NCBI RefSeq assembly: GCF_964275005.1
Contig: NC_092700.1
Span: 18,419,015 to 18,483,014 of the forward strand
Direction: 5' to 3'
Source of the DNA: Diadema setosum
Taxonomy: Eukaryota; Echinodermata; Echinoidea; Diadematoida; Diadematidae
DNA: 64,000 bases
Below the pieces are notes generated by a model. The model had not been told where the DNA came from. It did not search any database and saw only the letters and a program-made list of their open reading frames with translations. Of the stretch, positions 22,120 to 32,800 are shown in pieces. Within the stretch, counting starts at the first letter, position 1. The number at the start of each line of letters is the position of its first letter. The translations under genes and the position numbers were made by a program.

Positions 22120-22468
22120 GCAACTGATTGACAAATTGCCCTGCATTGACTTAAATAAGCACTGAATTGATCAGTGCATACCTATGACTAAAGAAATCGA
22201 TATCATGGGCATACGTTATGCTCTGGCAGGATTCGAACCTACGATCTCCTGATGTGCGGGCAGGCGTTTTATCCACTAGACCACGAAGCTTCCACCCGAC
22301 CGCATGCGCTGCATGGTTCTAATCCTTATAGCATGACGCGGGTATTGATTACTCGAATCCATATTCTTTCGTCAGGTTGTTTTTATTGCAACTCTGACAA
22401 ATTGCCCTACATCGACGCAAATAACACGCACATTTACGTCGATGTAGGACAGTCTGTCAATCAGTTGC
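22120..22468. repeat. Inverted-repeat element containing a tRNA-derived SINE
   Basis: The left end GCAACTGATTGACAAATTGC (22120) is mirrored at the right end (22449-22468). A second hairpin of the same sequence occupies 22388-22468. The same motif forms the perfect hairpin at 53686-53747 in Elongin A. A tRNA-like segment sits in the middle. Confidence 0.55.
22225..22291 (-). repeat. tRNA-derived SINE head (degenerate tRNA)
   Basis: On the - strand GGTCTAGTGGATAAAACGCC resembles the A box/D arm and GTAGGTTCGAATCCTGC the B box/T arm. The anticodon arm is irregular (no T at position 33) and the acceptor stem pairs poorly, so it is a SINE or tRNA pseudogene, not a working tRNA. Confidence 0.6.
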
Positions 22469-22740
22469 TTCAACAAACAACTCGAGAGAAGAATTTCATG
22501 AATATGAATAATTTCTTTCATTCGTTATTGATATTGGCAAGGGGCAATCCCTTCTTTCCTTAAAAGTTAATGACAAGTGTTTTTTCACTATACTTGGAAA
22601 TTTACAGCATATTAAATTCTCTTTAAATTATTGTTATAAGTAAGTATGTGCAACTTAAGTGTAACCCAAATACACATCTAAAATGTCAGATTATTTTGCG
22701 ACACAAGAGACCCAATGGAATAATATTATTCAGAGATTTT

Positions 22741-23340
22741 TATCGAGCCCACCGGAGGTGCAGGGAAACTAAGGGATCGCCTGCGGCGTCTGTCCGTCTG
22801 TCGTCCGTCCGTAACACTACAAAAACTTGAATAACTCTCTACTGAGGACTTTAATTTCAATCAAACTTGGAGGGAAGAGTAGATATACAAAGTTACACAA
22901 TTTACCAAACACGAAGGTCACCTCAAGGTCAAAGGTCACAGGCAGGGGTCAATGAACTTTAGGGCCAATGTTAAGTTTTTACGGCGCGTTTCGATTATGG
23001 CTCATAACTTTTGATGTATAATTATGTCCGTTTGTGACCAAACTTGGATGGTAGATGTCCCTTGGGGAGTTGCAGGTCATTACACGGTCAAAGGTCACAG
23101 ACAGGGGTCAACGAACTTTTAGGGCCCAATGTTAAGTTTTTACGGCGCGTTTCGATTATGGCTCATAACTTTTGATCCATAAAATAGTATTATGTCCGTT
23201 TGTGACCAAACTTGGCCGGTATAATGTCCCTTGTTGAGTTGAAGGTCACCACAAGTTGAAAGGTCTTAGGTGGGGTCAATGAACTTACAGGGTTTAGAAA
23301 AACATTAATTTCTTCTACGCGAATGGGCGAGACACATTTT
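22741..23340. repeat. Minisatellite element 1: GTCC repeats plus units with GGTCAAAGGTCA
   Basis: Opens with a TCTGTCCGTCTGTCGTCCGT simple repeat at 22788. Two to three tandem units of about 159 bp follow, each containing GGTCAAAGGTCAC (22927, 23086), a GGGGTCAA block, TTTTTACGGCGCGTTTCGAT and TGTCCGTTTGTGACCAAACT. Possible short inverted ends are TCGAGCCCA and TGGGCGAGA, but the true limits are unresolved because 22694-22752 also resembles 23829-23887. No long reading frame. Confidence 0.65.
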
Positions 23341-24185
23341 GGCACTTGCCTTGTTAAACACACCAGAACCAATAGAAACTGCTTTAGCCGCATTTCAGAA
23401 ATCCAAAATGACCACCACTTTTGGTTTTCTACTACCTTTTCAACGCCGTAACCGCAATACACATTTTAGATGTCTATATAATTATTTTGAGACACAATTA
23501 AAGGAATCCAACAAAATTCTTATTCAGAGAACGAATAAATACGAGCAGGGTTGCGTTTTTAAAAGTGTGTGTGTGTTGGGGGGGGGGGCAGTTTGTATTT
23601 CTTTGCCACTTCCGGGTTTAATCAGCCGACTAGCCAAAAACAGGTGCACGCCTTTCCACCCCCCCCCCCCCTCCTGTTGCGCCGGCCCTGACGGGTGTTA
23701 AAAATTTACTTGAGCAATTGTCAAAATCTCCAATCAAAGTGACGACTATTTCCTCTTTTTGTCATAATTTTGCCAGTAAGTAACCCCTAAAAGGCTTGAA
23801 ATATATATTTAATGTATTGAATGTTGATGTTTTGCGACACCAAGGAACCCAATGGAATACAGACAGAGATTTTTCAGAGCCCATCTTTGATCTGAAAAAA
23901 TCGCGCACTCGCAATGTGACTTTCAGCAGGCCAGCTGACATAATTATTAAATCTACATCGATCATCAATCCCTTATTTATGTTTTTTTTTCACCTGGTTT
24001 GGGAAACGCCTGATTTGTGGAATTACTATTCATCAACAACACTATAATTACAATTAGCAGCTCTGGCGCTTCCTGCTCTACAGAAGACAATTTCGTAAAC
24101 ACTGTTCTAAAATAAAGTTTGGATGGTTGGGTTCCCCAAATCTGCGGGGGCACCACTAGTTCTGGACCCTTTTTATCGATTCTTC
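23341..24185. other. Intergenic, no gene recognised
   Basis: Holds a TG/G-run near 23564-23588, a C-run near 23659-23672, and a segment at 23829-23887 that repeats 22694-22752 in direct orientation (TTTTGCGACACCAAGGAACC against TTTTGCGACACAAGAGACCC). Confidence 0.4.
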
Positions 24186-24333
24186 TTTTGCCGACTAAAC
24201 GCGTTAAGCCGAGTGATGGCGTGATCCCGAGAGCTGCAGTTGGCAACTGATGGGGACTCTAATAGCTACCCTTGGGGGCAGCAGTTCTCGGGATCCCGCC
24301 AATACTCGGCTGTAACGCGTATAGTCGGCAAAA
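24186..24333. mobile_element. Short MITE with about 50-bp inverted ends
   Basis: The left end TTTTGCCGACTAAACGCGTT and the right end in reverse complement, TTTTGCCGACTATACGCGTT, continue to match through GCCGAGT...GATCCCGAGA(G/A)CTGC. The element is 148 bp and non-coding. The target duplication is unclear because both flanks are T/A-rich. Confidence 0.75.
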
Positions 24334-24520
24334 AAATTAAACACAAACAAACAAACAAATAAAAAAACAAACAAAAAATAAAAAAACTCCAAAAAACAAC
24401 AACAACAAAAACTAAAAACAAATCGAAAAGAGTCCAGAACCAGTCAAAAGACTAGAGCTCCACCAAATTACATGCAATCTTCAAACTTCAGTCATTAATA
24501 TAATGATGAAGCTAACTTTA

Positions 24521-25541
24521 TCTCACTGAGCGGCGAATGCTTACGAACATTGCGAATTTTGGATTCGCCAACTTTTCCGAAGAATGTTGGCGAAAATCAG
24601 GGTTTTCTCTTACCATTACCCACTTGAGTGAATGTTTGCGAAAGTCTTTGCGAAAGGCTTGTACCGCTCTCAAATCATGTACAGTCTGTACCGCTTTGAA
24701 TGTTTTCTTTTTCTTTTCTTTTCTTTTTGATGATGGAAATAAAGAAGCTATTGAATTGAATTGAAAAGCAGTTGGCAACTATTAGCGACCATAAGTAAAA
24801 TGCCAGCGAAACTTTGAAACTACTGTATTTGTGAATATTTGGGAACCTTTGCTAACTCCTGGAAAAAGAAAACCCTAGTGAATCTGTGGACCCATCCCTA
24901 TAAAAAAAAAAGAAAAAAGAAAAAAAAGTGAGCAAATTACCTTCCAAAGCATTCTGATTTCTTCTGACCGCAATCGAAGAATATTTTTCAGATGGATTTC
25001 CAGTTACTGATTAATTGCCTGGTTGCTGCTATACAACTATCGTGCAAATTAAGAGAAAAAAAGAAGATGAAGAGAAAGAATTCAGAGAGGACGATGAAAA
25101 GACAGACTGTTTGGGTCAAAGAGCGGTTGCTGCAGAGAAGAGACTTCAGTCAATATGAAAAGCTCCTTGTTTCTTCGGCATGATGACCTACATGGCATTT
25201 TCTTTCTCATTGGGTCGATTTCATATACAGTAACCATATAATTAAAAGCTTACGCGTCGGTATAAAGCATTAAAAAAGTAGCTAAGAACTTCAGCGACAC
25301 GTACCATACAACCGTTTGCAAAGACTTACTACTGTTTTGCAACTGTTTACGGAAAAATAGTTAATCCCCAAATAAATTTTGTACATGTTCAAAGTTTATT
25401 TGCGGCCGAAAAACTGTTTGCAACAAGGAAAAATGTTTGCGAATTTTCTTACAACATTTAGCAAACCTTTTTGCAACCTTTTACGAACCCTGGCGAAATC
25501 CCATATTTGCTACGTTTGCAAGCATTCGCCGCTCTGTGAGA
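24521..25541. mobile_element. Internally deleted DNA transposon, PIF/Harbinger-like
   Basis: Inverted ends TCTCACTGAGCGGCGAATGC and, from the right in reverse complement, TCTCACAGAGCGGCGAATGC lie 1,021 bp apart. Inside, 24992-25183 (+) encodes a 63-residue frame with MKRQTVWVKERLLQRRDFSQ, resembling the Arg-rich opening of Harbinger transposases (pattern W-V, R-R, then F-x-Q/Y). The catalytic region is gone. A LINE-type 3' tail (AATAAAGAAGCTATTGAATT, 24738-24757) is embedded in the left part. Confidence 0.5.
24992..25183 (+). pseudogene. Harbinger-type transposase N-terminal remnant
   Basis: A 63-codon frame between the inverted ends described above: hydrophobic start, Lys/Arg-rich middle, then WVKERLLQRRDFSQYEKLL. 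Harbinger transposases begin in this way before the DDE core. The stop TGA follows at once, so this is a truncated remnant. Similarity judged by eye. Confidence 0.45.
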
Positions 25542-25637
25542 TATTCACACAGACTGTTAATCTATACAATATCTTTACCAACTATTACTCAAACTTTTTT
25601 ACACATTTACCACTCCCGGCGATGCAATACAAAAGTT

Positions 25638-25990
25638 AAAGGTCCTGTTTACCTTTGGGAACAGTGATTTTAAATGCAAATGCAAATGCTAATGCAAATG
25701 TGTAGGTCTGTTGTACCACAAAACATCCTATCATAGAAAAAAAAAATCGCTATAAAGCGGGAAATATAAGGAGATATCTGTATTTTTCTAAATAAACCGT
25801 AACTCTAGATGGTTTAGTCTGGAAACAGCTTTATCATAATTATTGTTTACATTTTTATAGGCCTATTTAATTGATTTTGCCGATTCAAATTTTTACAGCT
25901 GTTTCTCCCCGTGACTGACATTTTAGAACTATTTTAAAGCACTAATTAATGCTGGGTTTTTGTTTCATCTGCAAATGGTGAATATGCCAT
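25638..25990. repeat. Dispersed repeat B, uninterrupted copy
   Basis: Starts TTAAAGGTCCTGTTTACCTT and contains GTGTAGGTCTGTTGTACCAC, AAGGAGATATCTGTATTTTT, GGTTTAGTCTGGAAACA and ATGCTGGGTTTTTGTTTCAT. The same phrases in the same order occur at 57025-58520, where another element interrupts them. A (TGCAAA) run near 25675-25700 is specific to this copy. Confidence 0.75.
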
Positions 25991-26282
25991 TAACTAAGTC
26001 ACTACACATAATAACTGTGAGCAGGGAGTCAACTGTCACCTCCCTACAGCTGTGATGACTTGTTTTTTGTTTGTTTGGTTTTTTCGGTGTGAATAGAATA
26101 TAGGCGGTACTCCGAATGTCATGAAGGGTGGAGCAAAGACTACTTATCCACTGTATCCATTCTTTCTTTTTCTGTTTCATTATTACACTGTATTCGTGAT
26201 AAAATAATAATAATAATAATTGTTTTGGATATAAACTCCAAATTTTATTGTCCGAAAATGGAAATTCTTTTTTTTTTCCCAA

Positions 26283-26478
26283 TTGATCGTGGGCCCGGCA
26301 GCCACTGAGCAGCGCCAGATCGACGTTGCTCTAACCTTTTCAACTGTTGACCGGAAAACAAGGTAGCAGCAACTCCCATCTTTTAACGTCTTTTGGTATG
26401 ACGCGGCCGGGGTTCGAACCCACGACCTCCCGATTGTGAGGCAGCCGCTCTACTTACTGAGCCAACACATCGGTCAAA
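26283..26478 (-). mobile_element. tRNA-derived SINE upstream of the reductase gene
   Basis: On the - strand TTGGCTCAGTAAGTAGAGCG (A-box region) is followed by GAGGTCGTGGGTTCGAACCC (B box). A tRNA-unrelated body then contains AGAGCAACGTCGATCTGGCG and CTGCTCAGTGGCTGCCGGGC. This A box/B box plus body layout is that of a SINE; the sea urchin SURF1-like group is a candidate from memory only. Confidence 0.65.
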
Positions 26479-26772
26479 ATGATAATAATGTAGGTTAAAT
26501 TTTGCAATTTAAAGTAATTTTGTAAAAATATGCAAAGATTTGGCGTAAATATTCTGAGGGGAATAATACATGTAATAGTAAACGCCAAATAAACTTGAAT
26601 AACAACAACAGCAACAACAGCGACCCACCACCAGCAGTCAACGTGGCATTGCATCATATCATCGGCGGCGCCGGCGGCGACTTTGATTGCGCTGAGCTTC
26701 TATTGCACACATGCACGCATTCCGTGCTAAATTTACACACAATTGAAGTTGTTAGCTTAAATTTTATACAAA
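26479..26772 (+). promoter_or_regulatory. 5' region of the pyrroline-5-carboxylate reductase gene
   Basis: Locally GC-richer patch at 26620-26700 (CGGCGGCGCCGGCGGCG) in an AT-rich setting, as expected near a transcription start. CAA/ACAG triplet repeats lie at 26594-26640. The start site could not be defined. Confidence 0.35.
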
Positions 26773-26848
26773 ATGTCGATCGGCACGATAGGATTTCTGG
26801 GAGCAGGGAATGTTGCCATGACGATAACGAAGGGGCTGCTTTCAGCAA
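26773..26848 (+). CDS. PYCR: PYCR exon 1
   Basis: ATG with A at -3. Encodes [20 protein letters not shown] and GLLSA plus one base; donor gtatgt. Carries the dinucleotide-binding loop. Confidence 0.92.
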
Positions 26849-29800
26849 GTATGTATGATTTTTTTTTTTCTCTCTCTCTAGCCTATCTCTTAGCCTAAAT
26901 TTATCTCGCACCGGCACTACTTCCCATATGGTTATGCAATATAGTTGTCCCACGTATTAAAATCCATGTTTGTTTATCATTGCAACTGACCGTCAAGCGC
27001 TGTAACGGCACGATTCGCTTGAGTTCTAGTCGACAAGCTGAAACAAATTGAAGTATACTTACTTACTTACTTGGGGTAACTATACACAGCCCAGTCGCCG
27101 CTGTATTCGCGTAGCGTATTAACAGCGTCTGGTCGGGCTATACTTGGGGATACTTGGGTGTAGAGACTGGAAGCAAAGCTTATTGTCCCTCGACCCTCGT
27201 TACAGTCTTGTCCCGTGTTTAAAAGTTTTGAACACTTGAAAAAAATTTGAAGTGTTCAAAATATGTGTTTCTGTGTTGATCTTCTGTTGCCATAATATAT
27301 TTACTGCCGTCCGCGTCTGGGTTTCAATCTGTTATGTACGCAACTTGTATGTGGCGGTCGTCAGGTTGTAAATCTTAAAAATACACGAATTCATCAAATT
27401 CTTAATGTAATGTCATATAAATGGTTAGCCCGACCAGACGCTGTTAATACGTACGTACAGCGACTGGGCTGTGTATAGTTAATAAATGGTGAGATGTAAA
27501 GGCCATGCATGCTGGCCCATCGTCGATGGCAGCCAGCCGGCAGAGATGGCTGACTAGTCGCGTTGACTGTATGACACTTGTGTAATACAGCTGACTTGAC
27601 CAGAAGATCAAGATCAGTCTGTATCTTGTCATCGGATTTATGTTCCGCGGAGACTACGCTACAGATGCTTACACTACATGTCACCATGAGTTCCCATCCT
27701 TGAATCGCTTGATGAAGAGAAATTAAGGGTTCAAACTGTCAGTAAAAAGCTAAAATGACAAATTTTCGGAGATGCTTATTCGTATGTTACTGTTAGTATG
27801 GTTAGGAAAAGGAGATGGAAAGCATCTTTTAGCAAAAGCAGCAATAGTGCAGTGGACACTTGTTAGATATTGTAGTCCGAGATTTGTTTAAGTATCACTC
27901 TGAACGTCTGACCAAGGAGTTTAAAGTCTGATAACTCCTTGGTCTGCTGATCTGACCTAGTCTGAGAATAGCCCGACCAGACGCAGTGCGATTTAGACAG
28001 CGACTGGGCTGTGTATAGTTAGTCTGAGAAGAGAGTGTTAAATAGCATGATAAGTATATTTCAGTAGTAGATCTAGTGCAATTTGACATTCCATTGCCCT
28101 AGTTTTAGGTGTACATTGTGAGATTTGTAGGCCTACAGATGAGTTTCATTTACACGTATCTACATGTTATGTTTGTACAAGAGAGATTATATAATGATAT
28201 TGAGTATCCCATGTAGTTATGTTCTCATCACCCAATTTCATCTCATGCAATAGGTGCAGTTGCAGCTGACAGGATAGCAGTCAGTGCCCCATCAAAAAGA
28301 AACTTGAAACTAATAGAGGTGAGAGATTGCACTATTGAATTCCCAGAGCCCCATCCATGAATTCCATAAAGGGGGGCAAAAAATTTCTGGTCCCACTTCC
28401 GGGTTTAATCAGCAGTAATAATAATAATAATAATAATGATAATAATAATAATGATAATGATGATAATGATAATAATGATAATGATAATAATAATGATAAT
28501 GATGATAATAAAAATAATAATAATAATTATTATTATTATTGTTTTCTTACAATGTCTCCATTTCCATGGAAGAAATTATTTTTCACTTGCATTTGAATGC
28601 CCAAACAATAAACAAGTTTTTCCAGACTTACGAAGTAGGCTGTCTTGTGCTTTTTTGCAAAGTGTGTGGGCACTCGCAAATTTTTTAACAAGCGTGGGGC
28701 ATGCAGCCCTCTTGGTAGAAACATTATCAGTGCTTACATACACGTATGTTTGAAACTCTTTTGTGGTTGACCAGAGTGTATAATGCATTTGTTGTTGTTT
28801 GTGTTGTATTATGAAAGAAACATGATAAGAAAAGCACAAACCCTAATGGAAACAGATATTCATTTTTTTGGAAGTTATTGATAATCCTGTAAAGTGATTC
28901 ATATTTTAACTTTTTGTATCACATCGTAAAGCCACATACATTGTATGTGCTTACTTTACTTAGACTTAGTAGCTCCCGCGTCGTCCGACGCATGAGGCGG
29001 TCATCTTCTTCCAGCTTCGTCTATCGGCGGTTAGGGCCTTGATATCTTCCCACTCTTTTAGGTCTTTAACATCTCTGCAGACAGTCTGTTGCCAGTTCGT
29101 TCGTGGTCTGCCTCTTCTCCTTCTGCCTGGAGGAACCCACCAGAGGGATTGGTTAGCTATACGATCAGGTGGAAGTCGTGCAGCGTGCCCAAGCCACTTA
29201 AGCCGCCTTTTACAAATGATGGAGGATACTGGAAGTTGATTAGTTCTCTCTCTGACTTCCTTGTTGGTAATGAAGTCAAGCAAGAAATGAAACGGTCGCC
29301 ATTATCACTCCTTCTGCCCAGGGCATGGTGTCCTAATATAGTTTCAAAGCCTGCCCTGTCACCCCCTATCTGGGCATTTAAGTCACCCATGATGATCTTG
29401 ATGTCATGGCGCGGTATCTTGTTAACCAAGTCTTGTAATTGAAGGTAAAATTCGTCCTTCTTGTCCTCTTCATGTTGGTTTGTAGGGGCATAGCATTGTA
29501 TAATTGAGACTCTTGCATGTTGGGTGACAAAACGTGCTCTCATCAGACGTTCATTAACTGGTTCCCACTCAGCTAGAGCAGCCTTGCTTGCCTTGTTCAG
29601 GAGAATGGCAACTCCGTCACGATGAATGCCATCTTGCCGTCCTGAGAAAAGTATTGTTTTATTCTCATGTTTCAATTCCCCGGAATTTAACCAACGTACC
29701 TCACTTAGACCAAGGATACTTATTTCATAATTATCCATTTCTTTACATAGTTCATCTAATTTTGTAGACTCATAGAGAGATCTAACATTCCAGTAACCTA

Positions 29801-32800
29801 TGCGGGTCGCACTCTTTGCAGTCAGGATTCGAGTCTTCAAGCCAGCAGCTTCCTCCGATGAGAGGCTTTCACTGTTACCCGTCATGGAGCCCTCTGTTGG
29901 GGACAACTGTAGGCCTGGCCGCCGAGGATCCGCCGAAATATGACGATCCGTTTTAGTAGCAAAGATACAAGTTTTCCCAGAGCAGGTCGCTGGCCTGCTG
30001 CCGAACCTCCTTCCGTTGATTGGTAAGGCTGAAGAAGGGTCATCACCTCTTGAAGTTTGTCGCCCTGGTTTGTTCGTCTCCTGCTGGTATAACCAGCAGA
30101 CCCAACAGTCCCCACCGCAGGAAGGTAAACCAGGACGTTGTTACCCGTTGACTCACAAGTCGGTCGCCCCCTCGTATCACAAATTGCATATTGCTTAAAG
30201 CATAGAGGCAACATGTATCTACTACCGGGGGCGGTCTCCTCCTTGATGTCAATCAAACCGCCGATACTCAATTGTATCTTAAGTAAGATAAGAGAAAACA
30301 GGCTAATGGGGGACCAATATTGTATGTGCATTGTATGTGCATTACAAGGTTAATGTTAGTGTCGCAACAGTGACTCCAATCACACGGCAATCATAGAACT
30401 TGCAGCCCATTTTCAACTTTCTTTGCTTGTGTGTGTGTGTGTGTGTTCCTGTATTCAAATATCAGGACCTGGGAGCAAGAACGACGCATAGCAACAGAGA
30501 GCTGTTGGAGATGGCGGACACCGTCTTTCTGGCAATCAAGCCCAATCTGGCAGGGGCGGTGCTGAAGGAAGTAGCTCCCTTCGTCAACAAGAACCATCTG
30601 TTCATCTCCCTGGCTGCTGGCATTTCAATAGACTACATTGAAGATGTAAGCAGGTGCCACATAGGCCTACATAAGAGCTATTGTTTTGATTATTTTATCA
30701 TCCTTACTGTAGTTCACGTTGTCTTGAGTTTTATGCAAAGCTGTATTATAACAATGATTAGCAATGATTATATAATGATGATGACGATGGTGATGATAAT
30801 AATAATAATAATAATTATTATTATCATTATTATTATTATTATTATTATTATATGATAATAATAATTGTAGATTATAATAATTATAATGATCTGATAATAG
30901 TGATTATACACACTAATTATCATTATTGTCATTTACATTAATAATTGCATTTGATTTGATAATTTAATTATTTACATCTTTAACATCACAATTATTATTG
31001 TTTTTGTTATAATCATTTAAAATTGAGGTTCCACTTTTGATCTCAATACACACTACCAGTATTTACGTCTGGAATTTTTTTACCAAACCTAACCTTGCTT
31101 GAGTGTTTGCGAACGCACTTGGTTCCAACTCAAGCTATAAAAAGACTGTGATGTCATCACTTTGGTACTCTGTCATAGAGTTCGTCTGTACTCTCTGCAG
31201 ATCTTGCCAGATAAGTCCAGGGTAATCCGGGCCATGCCAAACACCCCGTCCATCATCATGCAAGGTGCAACAGTGTTTGCCTGCGGGACCCATGTCAAGG
31301 AAGGAGACAACAGGCTCATCCAGTCCCTCTTTTCCCGTCTGGGAATAAGTCTAGAGGGCGACGAGAGCGTGATAGACGCAGCCATGGCGGTTAGTGGCTG
31401 CGGGCCGGCCTATGTGAGTGGTGCTTGAGTATCGAGTGAATTTAAGATGAAATGTGACCGTGTATCACAATACCAACAAAAATTTGTATGCCCTAATTTC
31501 ACATGAGGACTCAAAATAAGTGAAATGGGTCAACCTACATTAGTACTACATAAACAATCTTTCTTTTTCCATATTCTCTGAAAGAATGATTCTTCTACAT
31601 AATGATGAATTTTGAGACCATGAAATGAATGTGTAATTGTGTTTTTCTCAGTTTTTTTTTTTTAACTTTTAGAACTATTTTTTGTATGTAGAATAGTGTG
31701 ATTAGGCATGTCTCAGAGCCCCCTGTTCTTTTCTTTAAAACTCTTTACAAACTCCTCACTCTCAACGCTGATAACTTTTGAAAGGATTGTGCTTCTGCAG
31801 TGAAAGTTGGTATCAGTTATGAATAGAATGTGCTAGATGGATGTGAAAAATTGTATCTTAATCTGATAATATTTTCATTATGACAAAGACAAAAAAGGGG
31901 GAAACATGAAGCAAAACAAGTGTACTAAATGGAAACTGAATTTCACATAGAGAAAGTCATTGAGAGACCATCCTATACAAAGTGCAGATTTGCCTACTTT
32001 AAAGAACAGCCGGACGTTTAACTTTATACATGCAGTCTAGTAATCTTCCTTAGTCCATTGGCACAGGCATTGCATTCCTTAAAACATTGCTAATAATTTT
32101 AACGATCAGACATTCAGTTATACATGATATAATCTGAACCATTTCTGTCCATTTCTGTCCAGTGTTGTCCTAAGCTGTTGCAGCCGAGTTCCGATAGGTC
32201 CCCTTACTGTACCGTAGTCTAAGATATGACACATACTGCACCCCAGACCTTCAAAGCAATGAGTTAATGATCGTAAATGGTGGTTTTTGCAGGCTTACGT
32301 CGCTATTGATGCCCTGGCAGATGGTGGTGTGAAGATGGGACTTCCAAGGGACATTGCCATCAAACTTGGAGCACAGACGTTATTAGTGAGTATGGACAAC
32401 TCATGTTTCGATAATGGTCAGAAAATAAATCTACTCAAAAAATTTACAGGTTGCACCCTGTCACAAAAGTGGCAATGATTTCTTTGCAACTTACATAATT
32501 TTATATAGACTAATTGCATTGTAATTGTTTTGTTATTAAGTGGACTATCGTTATGAATTCATTGTATTAAAGGAAGATTAAACACGACACCATTGTATCG
32601 ATATGATATAATATCGAAGACTGTCATAGCATAGAGCAAATTTAATGTGATAAATTGTAATTTATCATGTAAAATTACTCTTTTTTTATAGCTCGTAGGA
32701 GTAATGAACATTTTGGTTTGAAGTGATTTCAGATTGACTAAGCGCAAATCAAATGTACAATGAGTATGAGGTTGCCATTTAATTTGAAATAAGTAAAGGA

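Noticed and set aside
22225-22291. Functional tRNA gene on the - strand
   Set aside because: The B box is good, but the acceptor stem pairs poorly, the anticodon loop lacks the invariant T33, and it is embedded in repeat sequence; called a SINE or tRNA pseudogene instead.
26595-26858. 87-codon frame overlapping PYCR exon 1
   Set aside because: It is an out-of-frame shadow. The ATG at 26773 gives the conserved GFLGAGNVA sequence and splices in phase.
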